DNA of 64,000 bases, from contig NZ_CP011514.1 in NCBI RefSeq assembly GCF_001653795.1, positions 1,176,163 through 1,240,162 of the forward strand, read 5' to 3'. Source of the DNA: Mitsuaria sp. 7. Its GTDB lineage: Bacteria > Pseudomonadota > Gammaproteobacteria > Burkholderiales > Burkholderiaceae_C. The translations under genes were made by a program, and so were the position numbers. Numbering within the stretch: position 1 is the stretch's first letter; each line of letters starts with the position of its first letter. The notes below the pieces were generated by a model that saw only the letters and a list, made by a program, of their open reading frames with translations, did not search any database and was not told where the DNA came from. Shown here one piece after another: positions 42,429-51,691 of this stretch.

Positions 42429-42872
42429 ATGCGAATCGCTCACCGGTCCATCGTCGTCTCGCCGCTGCCGGTCGGGCAGGGGCAGCCTCTCCTGCGAGGC
42501 GCTCTGCTCGCCCTGGCGATATGCGCGGCTGGAACCTCAGTCCGCGCGGAGGGGCAGTACCCGTCCGCGCAGGACATGGTGGCGATGATCGAAGTGGTGG
42601 CCGTCGAGTGTGTGCGGCAGGACCATCTGAAGATCGAGGACGTGAATCAGATGCGGCGCAATCTTCCCCGGCACCTCCACCGGGCGACCTATGCGCAGTA
42701 CCTGGCCAGCCCTGCGTACGAGCGTAGCGCGGCAGCCTTTCGCGCGGACATCGCCAAGGACGGCGTGACGAAGAAGTTCTGCGAAAGGCTGCGTGACCTG
42801 AGAACGGTCGAGCCGAACGACATCATCTTTGCCGAGCGCGGACTGGACTATCCGGACAGGCCGGAGCGCTGA
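42429..42872 (+). CDS. Putative secreted protein
   Basis: From the ATG at 42429 the 147-residue protein has a basic start and a hydrophobic core (GALLALAICAAGTSVRA) ending in a probable signal peptidase I site. The mature part is helical with two cysteines (VAVECVRQDHL, TKKFCERLRD), which could form a disulfide. No family is recognised. An upstream in-frame start would only lengthen the signal region. Confidence 0.7.
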   Translation: MRIAHRSIVVSPLPVGQGQPLLRGALLALAICAAGTSVRAEGQYPSAQDMVAMIEVVAVECVRQDHLKIEDVNQMRRNLPRHLHRATYAQYLASPAYERSAAAFRADIAKDGVTKKFCERLRDLRTVEPNDIIFAERGLDYPDRPER

Positions 42873-42927
42873 CCAAGGCGCGCGGCTTGCTCCCTTCGAA
42901 GCGGTTGACTTCGACAAGGAGACGTCA

Positions 42928-43263
42928 ATGGCAAAGTTCATCACCGTGGGGTACGGCGACGAGGCCGGCTACAAGCGGACCGATGCCGCCGTGCGCGACG
43001 CGGCGCATGCGCACGACGCGCGGCTCAAGGCGGGCGGCGCGCTGATCGGCATCGCGGGCGCGCCGGTGCAGGTCCGCAACCCTGACGACTCGGGTGTTCA
43101 GACGACATCGGGCGCCTACCTGCGCAGCACCTTGCCCATCGCCGGATTTGCCGTGATCGAGGCGAGGGACCTGCAGGAAGCGATCGCGATGGTGTCGAAG
43201 GCGCCTTGCGCGGTGGCGCACGGCGTCGTGGAGATCTGGCCGCTTCAGGAGCCGCCGCATTGA
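42928..43263 (+). CDS. YCII-related domain protein
   Basis: The 111-residue protein follows an AAGGAGA site. It has the ferredoxin-like YCII layout: MAKFITVGYGDEAGYKRTD, RLKAGGALIGIAGAPVQVR, FAVIEARDLQEAIAMVSK, and AHGVVEIWPL at the end. YCII proteins are small, often dimeric, and of unknown or weak enzymatic role. A degraded YCII-like tail follows directly. Confidence 0.82.
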   Translation: MAKFITVGYGDEAGYKRTDAAVRDAAHAHDARLKAGGALIGIAGAPVQVRNPDDSGVQTTSGAYLRSTLPIAGFAVIEARDLQEAIAMVSKAPCAVAHGVVEIWPLQEPPH

Positions 43264-43381
43264 GGCGGACAGCCAGGAAGAAGCGTTGCGCATCGCCTCC
43301 ATGCACCCGGCCGCCACGCTGGGCGAAGCGGGCGGGTGAGCCGTCGAGCTGATTCCGATGGACTTCTACCTGAGCCGCTGA
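43262..43381 (+). pseudogene. Degraded YCII-like C-terminal fragment with nonsense codon
   Basis: The frame reads SQEEALRIASMHPAATLGEAGG, then TGA, then AVELIPMDFYLSR before a second stop. The conserved C-terminus of YCII/DGPF-type proteins reads HPAA..LG...GWAVELRP, so the TGA replaces the Trp codon. There is no room for an N-terminal half, so this is a remnant of a second gene copy. Confidence 0.6.
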
Positions 43382-43395
43382 GGGCTCGCGCACGC

Positions 43396-43791
43396 TCAGT
43401 TGCGAAGCCAGAACCTCAGCGTCTGCGAAGCCCGGCGCTCATGGGGCGAAAGCCCCGCACGTTCCAGACGATCGAGCTCGGCGAGGATCTGCTCCGTGCC
43501 GACGAGCCAGCCCAGGTACTGCGGGAGTTGCTCCACGCTCAGCTCGTAGCGGCCGAGGAGGGGAGGAAGCACCTTGCCGAGGTCGATGTCGATCCTTGGA
43601 CGGAGCACCGCGAGCAGTTGGCCAGCAAGCTCCTGAGCGGCTGAACCTTCCGGCGGCGCGGGTCCGTCCGTGAACACGCCGAGCAGGCCCTGTGCGACCG
43701 CCTCTTCCTCGACGGCGCGCAGTCGTGCGGTCAGGTATTCGAGCTGCTGAGGATCCCGATCACCAAACCGAGACGCCCTGTCGGCGATCAA
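43396..43791 (-). CDS. Hypothetical protein (131 aa)
   Basis: This helical 131-residue protein includes LEYLTARLRAVEEEAVAQGLL and a second half with IDIDLGKVLPPLLGRYEL and LDRLERAGLSPHERRASQTLRFWL. No signal peptide, membrane segment or named domain is visible. Codon use is like its neighbours. A real but unassigned gene is likely; function unknown. Confidence 0.6.
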   Translation of the reverse strand: MIADRASRFGDRDPQQLEYLTARLRAVEEEAVAQGLLGVFTDGPAPPEGSAAQELAGQLLAVLRPRIDIDLGKVLPPLLGRYELSVEQLPQYLGWLVGTEQILAELDRLERAGLSPHERRASQTLRFWLRN

Positions 43792-43822
43792 GGCGGCGAT
43801 CTATGCGGCGTTCATGTTGGCG

Positions 43823-44191
43823 TCAGGTGCTGATCGCGTTCGTGAACGTCAACCGGTTCCCGAACGGATCGTTCACCGTGACGTCCTTGGACCCCCACGG
43901 CGTCTCCTCCAGCCCGGGACGGGCGTAGCCGTACTGCCGGGCGATCAATTCCGCGTGGAAGCCTTCGATGTCGTCCGTCTCGATGCGCATCGCCGCACCC
44001 GGACAGCCGTCGCCATGGTGTTCCGAGAGGTGCAGCAGGCAGCCGTCCCGGGAGACCTGCAGGTAGAGCGGCAGTCCGGGTTCGAAGCGATGGTCCCAGT
44101 CGACCTGGAAGCCCAGGAACTGCACGCAGAACTCCAGCGCCTTGGCTTCGTCGAAGATGCGCAGGATCGGGGTGGTCTTGGCGAATTTCAT
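43823..44191 (-). CDS. VOC family protein (bleomycin-resistance-like)
   Basis: The 122-residue protein starts TTPILRIFDEAKALEFCVQFLGF and contains PLYLQVSRDGCLLHLSEHHGDGCPG and WGSKDVTVNDPFGNRLTF, all typical of the glyoxalase/bleomycin-resistance group. Such proteins are dimers that bind a ligand in a cleft between VOC halves. It lies immediately downstream of truD on the same strand. Confidence 0.9.
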   Translation of the reverse strand: MKFAKTTPILRIFDEAKALEFCVQFLGFQVDWDHRFEPGLPLYLQVSRDGCLLHLSEHHGDGCPGAAMRIETDDIEGFHAELIARQYGYARPGLEETPWGSKDVTVNDPFGNRLTFTNAIST

Positions 44192-44228
44192 GGACGTGAT
44201 CTTCCTACGGCTGCAGTTGCCAACACCG

Positions 44229-45242
44229 TCATTCGACAGCCGCGGGCTCGTTCTCCGTATGCCGGTCGGGCTCCGTGGTGCGGAGGATCTCGTTCAGGAC
44301 GGACGTCGCGTAATTCCCTGCGGGCAGGGAGAACGTGATCACCAGTTGATCGGCTTGCGGCCATTCCCAGGACATGTCCAGCGGGCTCGCCACCAGGGAG
44401 CGACGCTCCTGGTCCAGGCCGGCGTGTTCCATGCCGTCGCACAAGGTGGCGTGAGGTTCGGCCACGCCGTTCTCCAGGGCCTGCGCTTCATCGGTGGTGC
44501 TCACGCGGCCCCGTCCCCAGAGCGGTCCGGTGGGCCGGCCCGCCTCGTCCATCACGTCGCCGGGCAGGGTCTTGCCCCAGAGTCCCTGACGGATGCGCAG
44601 CGCCAGCACTTCATTGAAGACGAAGGAGCGCACCGCCGACAGGTAGATGCCTTTCTTCTTCGGATTGCGCACGCGGATCTCGCGCGCCAGCATGGCGCGG
44701 CCCTGCTCGACGTTGCCGCCCTCGAAACCGAAACGCTGGGCGCCGAAGTAGTTGGGCACGCCCTGTGACGCCACGGCTTTGAGGTTGGACTCGATGGCGT
44801 CTCGGTCGCCGGTCACGTCACGCAGCACGATGCGGAACCGGTTGCCCTGCAGATCACCGGGGCGCAGCTTCTTCACATGGCGGCTCTGGCTCAGCACCTT
44901 GAATTCGGGGTGCTGAAGCAGGGTCAGGTCTGGTGTGTCGCCCTTGGGCAGATAGATGCTGAACCACTGACGGGTGATGGCGTAGCGGTCCTTGAGGCCG
45001 GCATAGCCCACGTCCTTGTCCTCGACGCCGGCGGCCTCGGCCAGTTGCTGGGCGACGAAGGCGGTGTTGGCGCCGTTCTTTTCGATGTCGAGCCAGATGT
45101 GTTCGCCGGCACCGGAGGGCAGTTGCAGCGGCAGTTCGGTCACGACGAAATCCTCGTTGAGGAGTTTCAGCGTGGCGGTGGCGCCGCTGGCCGGATAGGC
45201 GTTCGGCCAGAGCGGCAAGGTCGTGTATTGAGCGTCGGTCAT
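44229..45242 (-). CDS. truD: tRNA pseudouridine(13) synthase TruD
   Basis: The 337-residue protein shows the TruD signatures: NEDFVVTELPLQLPSG, the active-site GLKDR with catalytic D85, RPGDLQGNRFRIVLRDV, and VPNYFGAQRFGFEGGN. It converts U13 of tRNA-Glu to pseudouridine. Length and order agree with the family. It diverges from the HD-domain gene. Confidence 0.97.
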   Translation of the reverse strand: MTDAQYTTLPLWPNAYPASGATATLKLLNEDFVVTELPLQLPSGAGEHIWLDIEKNGANTAFVAQQLAEAAGVEDKDVGYAGLKDRYAITRQWFSIYLPKGDTPDLTLLQHPEFKVLSQSRHVKKLRPGDLQGNRFRIVLRDVTGDRDAIESNLKAVASQGVPNYFGAQRFGFEGGNVEQGRAMLAREIRVRNPKKKGIYLSAVRSFVFNEVLALRIRQGLWGKTLPGDVMDEAGRPTGPLWGRGRVSTTDEAQALENGVAEPHATLCDGMEHAGLDQERRSLVASPLDMSWEWPQADQLVITFSLPAGNYATSVLNEILRTTEPDRHTENEPAAVE

Positions 45243-45334
45243 GAGTGGTGCGGATTCTCTCCTACCCGCATGCCTTGACGAGCGGCGATAGATGCGAGGT
45301 CAGTGGGGCGAGCTCGTCGCCGATACTGCGCGTC

Positions 45335-45832
45335 ATGACGACCTCCCTCCCGCATCAAGCCCGTGCCTTCGCCGTTGCCGCGCATGGCGCGCAGAGGTAC
45401 GGGGAGCATCCCTACGTGCATCACCTGGACGCCGTGGCCGCGATCGCCGAGCCGTTTGGCGAGGCCGCGGTCGTCGCCGCGTACCTGCACGACACGGTGG
45501 AAGACACGGCCGCGACGCTGACGGAAGTCACCGAGCAGTTCGGGCCTGAGATCGCCGCCTGCGTGTCCCTGCTGACCGATGAGCCCGGCGCCGACCGCAA
45601 GGAGCGCAAGGCGAAGACCTACGCGAAGCTGGCCGAGGTCACCGGCTCGCTGGAGCTGGCGTTGATCGTGAAGGCGTCGGACCGCCTGGCCAACGTGAGA
45701 GCTTCCGTGAAGGACCGCAACGAGCGCATGCTGCGGGTGTACTGCAGCGAGCATCCGACGTTCCGGAAGGCCGCTTATCGGCCGGGGCTCTGCGATGCGC
45801 TGTGGGCTGAACTGGATGCGCTGCTGAGCTGA
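45335..45832 (+). CDS. HD-domain phosphohydrolase (RelA/SpoT hydrolase-like)
   Basis: The 165-residue protein has metal-binding HD residues: HHLDAVAAIAEPFG (H30), LHDTVEDT (H52-D53), and KASDRLANV further on. This layout matches stand-alone HD hydrolases related to the ppGpp-hydrolase half of SpoT. The substrate may be ppGpp or another nucleotide; there is no synthetase domain. Confidence 0.87.
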   Translation: MTTSLPHQARAFAVAAHGAQRYGEHPYVHHLDAVAAIAEPFGEAAVVAAYLHDTVEDTAATLTEVTEQFGPEIAACVSLLTDEPGADRKERKAKTYAKLAEVTGSLELALIVKASDRLANVRASVKDRNERMLRVYCSEHPTFRKAAYRPGLCDALWAELDALLS

Positions 45833-45871
45833 AGTCGCGGGAACGCATCAGGGTTTCAGAGTCGCTGGTTC

Positions 45872-46141
45872 TCAGCGACTCAGCCAGGACGCGAGGACAT
45901 CGAGGACGCCGCGCTCATCGAGCCCGAGCAGTTGCACTTCTCCGACCCGCTCCTGCTTCTGGTCGGGCAACGCTCTCCAGAGTGTGAGCCACCCCTCGCG
46001 ATGGTCGCAGACCACTTCCAGTCGATCGGAACCTGTCTGGATCCGAGACCGCCAGTTCCCGAAGAAGCCCGGATGGTCTTCAAACACGAGCACCTGTCCG
46101 CCTGCGCGACGGATGCAGTCATAGAGCGCCGCTTGATCCAT
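45872..46141 (-). CDS. Small hypothetical protein (89 aa)
   Basis: This compact 89-residue protein reads MDQAALYDCIRRAGGQVLVF, WRSRIQTGSDRLEVVCDH and LLGLDERGVLDVLASWLSR. It looks like a small alpha/beta domain without signal or membrane segment. I do not recognise it. It lies in the short gap between the HD gene and the DUF4349 gene. Confidence 0.55.
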   Translation of the reverse strand: MDQAALYDCIRRAGGQVLVFEDHPGFFGNWRSRIQTGSDRLEVVCDHREGWLTLWRALPDQKQERVGEVQLLGLDERGVLDVLASWLSR

Positions 46142-46186
46142 AGGCTGATTGTGCCGATTGGACGGAGGGTAAGCCGGGCAGGAGAC

Positions 46187-46993
46187 TCAACGCGGCTTGC
46201 GTCGCCGCCAAAGCTTGCGACCGATCCAGAACAGCAGCCCGAGGACGACGGACCAGGGCAGCAGGTAGGCCACGCCCGTGATGGCCGACGAGATGCCCTG
46301 CGAAAGACTCCCGCCGAAGTCCGACGCGGCAAGCGAGATCGGCCGCCAGAACGACTTGTCGCGCCCGGCCTGGATGTTGATGGTGAGGATCTCCGTCTCC
46401 ACGCGGCGCAGCAGGTTGGCCTGTCTGCCATCCGCGGCCTCCAGCTCGCTCTGCACCTGCGCCAGTTCGCGGGTGAGCTTGATCAGGGCATCCGCGTCGT
46501 TCCCCGGGCGCTTGCGCAAGGCTTCAAGCTCCGAGCGATAGGTGGTCAGCATGGCCTGCTTCTTCTCGACGTCCTGGATCGGTCCGGCCAGATCCTCGGT
46601 GCTCGTGGACTGACCGGTGATCTCTCCCTGTTTGCCCATCGAGGCGATCAGCTTCTGGATGCCGCTCGGCTTTGCGCGCAGGCGCAGGCTCGAGGAGGCG
46701 TACTTGCCCGTGTTGATGCGCGAGTCCAGCACCTCGCACAGATCCGCGGAGGCCTCGCGGCAGGCCGCCAGCGCCGCCTGATGAGTCGCAGCGAGCTTCT
46801 CCTCGGCGATCTCGATCTGGAGGGTGTGTTCGTACGCGAGCGTGCGGCGCGGTGCCGCAGCACCGGGAGGGCGTACCACCTCAGCCGCAGTGGTCCCTTC
46901 TCTGGCTATGACACCGGCAGGAGCAGACTCGCTCTTCGGGGAGCACCCGGTGACGACAACGAGGAACAGGCACGCGATCAGCAGACGATGCAT
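46187..46993 (-). CDS. DUF4349 lipoprotein
   Basis: The 268-residue protein starts MHRLLIACLFLVVVTGCSPK, a type II signal peptide. The DUF4349 body includes YEHTLQIEIAEEKLAATHQAA, a coiled-coil stretch (IQDVEKKQAMLTTYRSELEA), and a C-terminal membrane segment (AYLLPWSVVLGLLFWIGRKL) with a basic tail. It may be a cell-envelope protein; its exact role is unknown. Confidence 0.88.
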   Translation of the reverse strand: MHRLLIACLFLVVVTGCSPKSESAPAGVIAREGTTAAEVVRPPGAAAPRRTLAYEHTLQIEIAEEKLAATHQAALAACREASADLCEVLDSRINTGKYASSSLRLRAKPSGIQKLIASMGKQGEITGQSTSTEDLAGPIQDVEKKQAMLTTYRSELEALRKRPGNDADALIKLTRELAQVQSELEAADGRQANLLRRVETEILTINIQAGRDKSFWRPISLAASDFGGSLSQGISSAITGVAYLLPWSVVLGLLFWIGRKLWRRRKPR

Positions 46994-47159
46994 CGGCACT
47001 CCGACGGGGAGGGACAGGGGGCGCGTTGGTGCAGGCGTCTTGCACAGCCTGAGTTCCAACTTGAGAGGCTCCGCAGTTTGCCTCACCCATTCGGGAGCCA
47101 GAGGTCTCGGCCTCTGGTCGGCTTCCGTTTCGGCACGACCCGCAGCCGTCTCATTCTGA

Positions 47160-47876
47160 TCACCTCATCGTGCCTTGAGCCAAGGCCCGAGGGGGCGCAC
47201 GCAGTCGCCAGGGCTGTGTCAGCAAGATCGCCGCCAAACCCAACGCCGCACCCGCCGGCACATCCAGCACATGGTGCTGATACGTGGTGAGTACCGAGAC
47301 CCCGATCAGCACGAACCACGCATGCAGGCCCACGGCCCACCCGCCGCGCAGCACCGGCGCGAAGCGCGCCCACATCAGCACCAGCACGCCGATGTGCAGC
47401 GACGGCGCGCGGTTGTAGGGCATGTCGCAGTGGCCGAGCAGATCGAACATCACACCGAGCGCGCCTTCAGTCGCCGGCCGCTCGAACGTGAAGCGCAGCG
47501 GGAACGCCGCGTAGCAGAGCACCGACACGACGAGCACGATGAGCAGCCGCAGCACATGGCGGCGCAGCCGATCGCCGTCCGCGTCGATGAAGAACGACAG
47601 CACGAAGAAGACGCAGATCGACAGGTAGGGCACCACCGTCCAGCTCACGAAGGGGATCGCGCGTTCCCACGCGAACACACCGGCGCCCACGTCCGTCCGC
47701 AGACTGGTCAGCTGGTTGGACAGCGTGTACAGCGCGGCGTAAGCCGCCGAGGTCGCCACGGCGCAGGGCAGGGGGCGCCAGTGCAGCGGTTGCATGGCCG
47801 GTGTGGTACGGCCTTCGGATCTGGCACGGCCCTCGGATGCGGCGCGGGCTTCGGGCCACGGGATCGGATAGCTCAT
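47160..47876 (-). CDS. PAP2-superfamily membrane phosphatase
   Basis: This 238-residue multi-pass protein carries the PAP2 motifs at the end: PSLHIGVLVLMWARF and TTYQHHVLDVPAG, where the two His residues are catalytic. Several hydrophobic segments precede them. PAP2 enzymes remove phosphate from lipid phosphates; this group also includes ceramide/inositol-type transferases. The substrate is unknown. Confidence 0.85.
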   Translation of the reverse strand: MSYPIPWPEARAASEGRARSEGRTTPAMQPLHWRPLPCAVATSAAYAALYTLSNQLTSLRTDVGAGVFAWERAIPFVSWTVVPYLSICVFFVLSFFIDADGDRLRRHVLRLLIVLVVSVLCYAAFPLRFTFERPATEGALGVMFDLLGHCDMPYNRAPSLHIGVLVLMWARFAPVLRGGWAVGLHAWFVLIGVSVLTTYQHHVLDVPAGAALGLAAILLTQPWRLRAPPRALAQGTMR

Positions 47877-47959
47877 CGGGGATCTCCGGCGCGGATGCCT
47901 TCATCCGCCTATCCCTGATTACGAGATCCCGATCTCAAAGCGGACATCGCCGCCCCTCG

Positions 47960-50900
47960 TCACGGCAGTTCGACCGGCTTCCGCTGAGCGGCACGAATCG
48001 CGCGGACCTGCTCCAGCAGGCGGTTGGCCTCGGCGTCGTTGCGCAGCGCGCGTTCGGTTTGCGCCAAGGCCTCGATGGCATCGGCCAGCGCGAGACTCAG
48101 CGCCGGGTCGTAGAGCTGACGGTGCAATCGCACGGCGTCCCGCAGCAGCGGTGCCGCGGCCTCGGCCTTGCGTTGCCGGAGCAAGGCCTGACCCAGCACC
48201 AGCGTGGCGATGGCCTGGTTGTCCCGTTGGTAGTCGGCATTCCCGCGGCTGACGATGGCGGCGAGCGCCTGTCGCGCCTGCGCTTCTGCGACCTCGAGAT
48301 GGCCGGCGTTCAGCTCGAGCCACGCGGACTCGGCCTGCTCCGTCACGGGCTCGCTCGCGGCGGGGGCGGGCGGCACCTTCCTCGCGGCGCGCTGCGCCTG
48401 CAGGCCCGCCAGCGCCTCGCGCGCCTGGCCGCTTGCGACCTGCCAGCGCCGCAGCGCCAGGCTGTAGAGCCTGCCCGGCGGCTTGCCGGCGGGGGTGGCC
48501 TGTCGCTGGCGCTCCAGCAAGGTCTGCGCTTCGGCCAATCGACCGAGGCTCGTCAGCGCCAACGCGCGGTCCGTCAGCACCTGCTCGTCCATGCCGTCGA
48601 CCGGGTGGGGCTTGTCGAGCACTGCCACGTCATCGCTGCTGACGGCCAGCGCGGCTTGCGTCTGGCCGTAGTTCGCCAGCGCGCGCGCCTGCCACATGCG
48701 GACCCATCGACGCTGCGGAAGATCGGCCGGCGCGGTCCCGCTCCAGCGCCAGGCCGGCGCCAGCGCCGTCAGGGCGTCGCGGAAGCGCCCGCCCAGGTTG
48801 AGGAAGATCGCGAGGTGCGTCTGCGTCTCCGCCACGCGCACCGCGTTGGCGTTGCGCGCGACCTCCGCCTCCACGCCCTTGCGCATGCTGGTCTCGGCTT
48901 CGGCGTACCGGTTCAGCGCGCGCTGGGAGTGGCCGAGGAATTCGTAGAGCAGCGACAGCTCGCCGGCACCCAGCGGCGGGTTCGCTTCGCAGAGCTGGAC
49001 GGCTTCGGCATAGGCCGCCTGCGCGCGCTCGAACGACCGGTCGTACAGGGCCGCGTCGCCCAGGATGTGCAGCACCAGCAGCAGGTCGGCTTTGGAGTCG
49101 CCGCGGCGGGCGATCGCCAAGGCGCGCTCGGCGAAGGCCATCGCCAGGACCGGTTCCGCGCGTCGGTTCAGCGATGCCTGGCCGATCTCCACCTGCAGCC
49201 GCGTCGGCGAGGTGCTGTCCTGTCGCGCATCCAGCAGGGCCGTGGCTTCCTTCAACAGCGCCGTCGCTTCATCCCGCTTGGTGTTGAGCGCCAACGCGTT
49301 GGCCAGCGCCGTCATCGCCAGCACCGCCTCGTCGCTGGTCGGTCCGTGCCACTCGCGCGCCACCGTCAGGCGCTGACGTTGCAGGTCGACCTCGCGCTCG
49401 TTCAAGCCCAGGTCCTGGTACATCGAGGCCAGCACCGTCAGCAAGCGCAGCCGCGCCGCCGGCGCGTCCTTGAGTTCGGCATTGATCCGGTCCGCGCCGC
49501 GGTCCAGCAACTCACGGGCGGTCGTGTCGCGGGCCTTCGCCGGATCGGCCTGGTCGGCCGTGTTCGCGCGGAACACGCCTTCCAGGAAGCCCTGCACGGC
49601 GCGCGCGGTGGCGGCCTCGGCCTGCGCGCGTTGTGTCTGCAGCCCGGCCTGGTGCGCCTGCCACAGCGCGACCGACGCGCCACCGATCAGCGCCAGTGTC
49701 GCGATGGCGCCGGCCGTGACGGGGAGCCGGTGTCGTCGCACGAGCTTGGCCATCCGATAGGCCAATCCATCAGGCCTCGCCTGGACCGGCTCTCCGTCCA
49801 TCCAGCGGCGCAGGTCCTGCGCGAACGCTTCCATCGTCGGGTAGCGATCGGTGGGGGACTTCTTCAGCGCGTGGTTCAGGATCGCGTCGAGGTCGCCGCG
49901 CAACTGCCTGCGCAGCGCGCGGTCGGCGCTCGCGTCAGGCGTGCCGGCCCCGCTCGCACCGGTCGTACCGCTCGGACCGCTCGAACCGGTCACACCGATG
50001 GCACCGGCCGCACTGCCGATGCTGCTCGCCAAGGGAATCTCCGCCGCGGCGATCACCTCTTCCAGCTCGGCCGCGCTGCCGCGCTTCAGGCGATACGGCC
50101 GTGCGCCTGCGAGCACTTCATACGCGACCACGCCCATGCTGTACACATCGCTGGGCGTGCCCAGCGGGTCGCCGCGGATCTGCTCGGGGCTCGCGTAGTC
50201 CAGCGTCAGCGCGCGGCCGGAGAGCTCGGTCAGCGCGGTGCGCTCCGTGCTGTCGCCTTCGAGCAGTTTGGCGATCCCGAAGTCCAGCAGCTTCACGCTG
50301 CCATCGGGCGTCACCAGGATGTTGCTCGGCTTCAGGTCTCGATGGACGACCAGCCGCGAGTGCGCATGCCCGACCGCCGCCATCACCTGCAGCAGCAGCG
50401 CGACCCGCTCACGCACCGACAGCGCGTGCGCGCGGCAGTACGCGTCGATCGGCAGGCCGTCGACATGCTCCATCGCGAGGAAGGGCCGGCCCTGCGCGTC
50501 GACGCCGGCGTCGTACAGGCGGGCGATGTGCTCGTGCTCGAGCGTGCCGAGGATCTCCCGCTCCCTGTCCATCCGCTCGGCCAGGCTGCCGCCCCAGACG
50601 ATGCGCGGCAGCTTGAGCGCGACCCGCCGGTTCATCAGGCCGTCCGCCCGTTCGGCGAGCCAGACCGTGCCCATGCCGCCGCGGCCGATCTCGGTGATCA
50701 GCCGATAGGCGCCGACACTGCTGCCCGGAAGGAGACCGTCGAAGGGCAGGGGCGTGTCGGCCGGGCCTTCCGCCGGGAACAGCCGGGGCAGCGTGTCGAG
50801 GAAGTCATCGGTCTCCACCTCGGCCTGGTGCGCGAGCAGCATGCGCAGCGTCTCGCGATGCGCGGCGTGCTCGCCGATCAGGCCCTCGAGCCAGGCCTTG

Positions 50901-50986
50901 CGCGAGGTCGGCGAGAGGTTGAGCGCCTCGTCCAGCAAGGCGCTGATCGCGGGCCAGTCGCCTTCGAATTTCGAGAGCATCGTCAT
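47960..50986 (-). CDS. Membrane Ser/Thr protein kinase with TPR-like tail
   Basis: The 1008-residue protein begins with a helical domain common to this kinase class (ISALLDEALNLSPTSRKAWL). The kinase domain follows: IGRGGMGTVWLAER (P-loop), VALKLP (Lys), VVHRDLKPSNILV (catalytic loop), and LLDFGIAKLL (DFG). The kinase is interrupted by a Gly/Ser/Thr-rich insertion (ASSIGSAAGAIGVTGSSGPS). Next comes one membrane segment (TAGAIATLALIGGASVALW) and a long helical repeat region of TPR type. It lies 41 bp after the ECF sigma gene, a common pairing in which the kinase and sigma factor form one signalling unit. Confidence 0.93.
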   Translation of the reverse strand: MTMLSKFEGDWPAISALLDEALNLSPTSRKAWLEGLIGEHAAHRETLRMLLAHQAEVETDDFLDTLPRLFPAEGPADTPLPFDGLLPGSSVGAYRLITEIGRGGMGTVWLAERADGLMNRRVALKLPRIVWGGSLAERMDREREILGTLEHEHIARLYDAGVDAQGRPFLAMEHVDGLPIDAYCRAHALSVRERVALLLQVMAAVGHAHSRLVVHRDLKPSNILVTPDGSVKLLDFGIAKLLEGDSTERTALTELSGRALTLDYASPEQIRGDPLGTPSDVYSMGVVAYEVLAGARPYRLKRGSAAELEEVIAAAEIPLASSIGSAAGAIGVTGSSGPSGTTGASGAGTPDASADRALRRQLRGDLDAILNHALKKSPTDRYPTMEAFAQDLRRWMDGEPVQARPDGLAYRMAKLVRRHRLPVTAGAIATLALIGGASVALWQAHQAGLQTQRAQAEAATARAVQGFLEGVFRANTADQADPAKARDTTARELLDRGADRINAELKDAPAARLRLLTVLASMYQDLGLNEREVDLQRQRLTVAREWHGPTSDEAVLAMTALANALALNTKRDEATALLKEATALLDARQDSTSPTRLQVEIGQASLNRRAEPVLAMAFAERALAIARRGDSKADLLLVLHILGDAALYDRSFERAQAAYAEAVQLCEANPPLGAGELSLLYEFLGHSQRALNRYAEAETSMRKGVEAEVARNANAVRVAETQTHLAIFLNLGGRFRDALTALAPAWRWSGTAPADLPQRRWVRMWQARALANYGQTQAALAVSSDDVAVLDKPHPVDGMDEQVLTDRALALTSLGRLAEAQTLLERQRQATPAGKPPGRLYSLALRRWQVASGQAREALAGLQAQRAARKVPPAPAASEPVTEQAESAWLELNAGHLEVAEAQARQALAAIVSRGNADYQRDNQAIATLVLGQALLRQRKAEAAAPLLRDAVRLHRQLYDPALSLALADAIEALAQTERALRNDAEANRLLEQVRAIRAAQRKPVELP

Positions 50987-51027
50987 GGGCGGGCCGTCAT
51001 CGATTCATCCGACCCGCGACGGCGTCG

Positions 51028-51582
51028 TCAGTCCCGCAGCGCGTGCGCCAGCAGCAGCCGCGCCTTGTCCCAGTCGCGGCGCACGGTGCGGGCCGACAGG
51101 CCCAGCGCCTCGGCGATCTCCTCGTCCTCGAGGCCGCCGAAGTAGCGCATCTCGACCACGCGCCCCAGCCGCTCGTCGACGCGGCCGAGGTCCTCCAGCG
51201 CCGCATGCACGGCCAGGATCTCGTCGGACGCGGCGGGCAGGGCCCCGATGAGCTCGGAGTTCAGCGTGACCTGCTCGGCGTCGCCGCCGCGGCGGTCCGT
51301 CTTCGCCTGACGCGCCGCGTCGACGATGATCGATCGCATCACCGTGGCCGCGTAGGCCAGGAAGTGGGCGCGGTCCGAGGGCGTCAGCGACTCGCGCTGC
51401 AGGAACTTGAGGTAGCACTCGTTGACCAGCGCCGTGGTCGCCATCAGCCCGTCGCCGGAACCGCGCGAGAGGCGCCGGTGGGCGACCTGACGGAGCTCGG
51501 GATAGAGCAGCTCGAAGATCCTGTCGAACGCTTCGCGATCGCCTTCGCGCGCCTGTCCGATCAACTGCGTCACTTCCCCCAT
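51028..51582 (-). CDS. ECF sigma factor (TIGR02999-type)
   Basis: The 184-residue protein has ECF regions 2 and 4: FDRIFELLYPELRQVAHRRL, FLAYAATVMRSIIVDAARQ, VVEMRYFGGLEDEEIAEALG and SARTVRRDWDKARLLL. The subgroup is typically linked to Ser/Thr kinases and lacks an anti-sigma factor. It directs transcription of its own regulon, likely through the kinase downstream. Confidence 0.93.
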   Translation of the reverse strand: MGEVTQLIGQAREGDREAFDRIFELLYPELRQVAHRRLSRGSGDGLMATTALVNECYLKFLQRESLTPSDRAHFLAYAATVMRSIIVDAARQAKTDRRGGDAEQVTLNSELIGALPAASDEILAVHAALEDLGRVDERLGRVVEMRYFGGLEDEEIAEALGLSARTVRRDWDKARLLLAHALRD

Positions 51583-51691
51583 GCCGTGCTTCCGTCCAAA
51601 ACCAGGTTGGTGACGGCGATGGTAGCGCGCGCTCCTGACGGTCCGGACGGCCGCACGTCCCTGAGTCCTGACGGGCTTGTGTCATCTCGTG

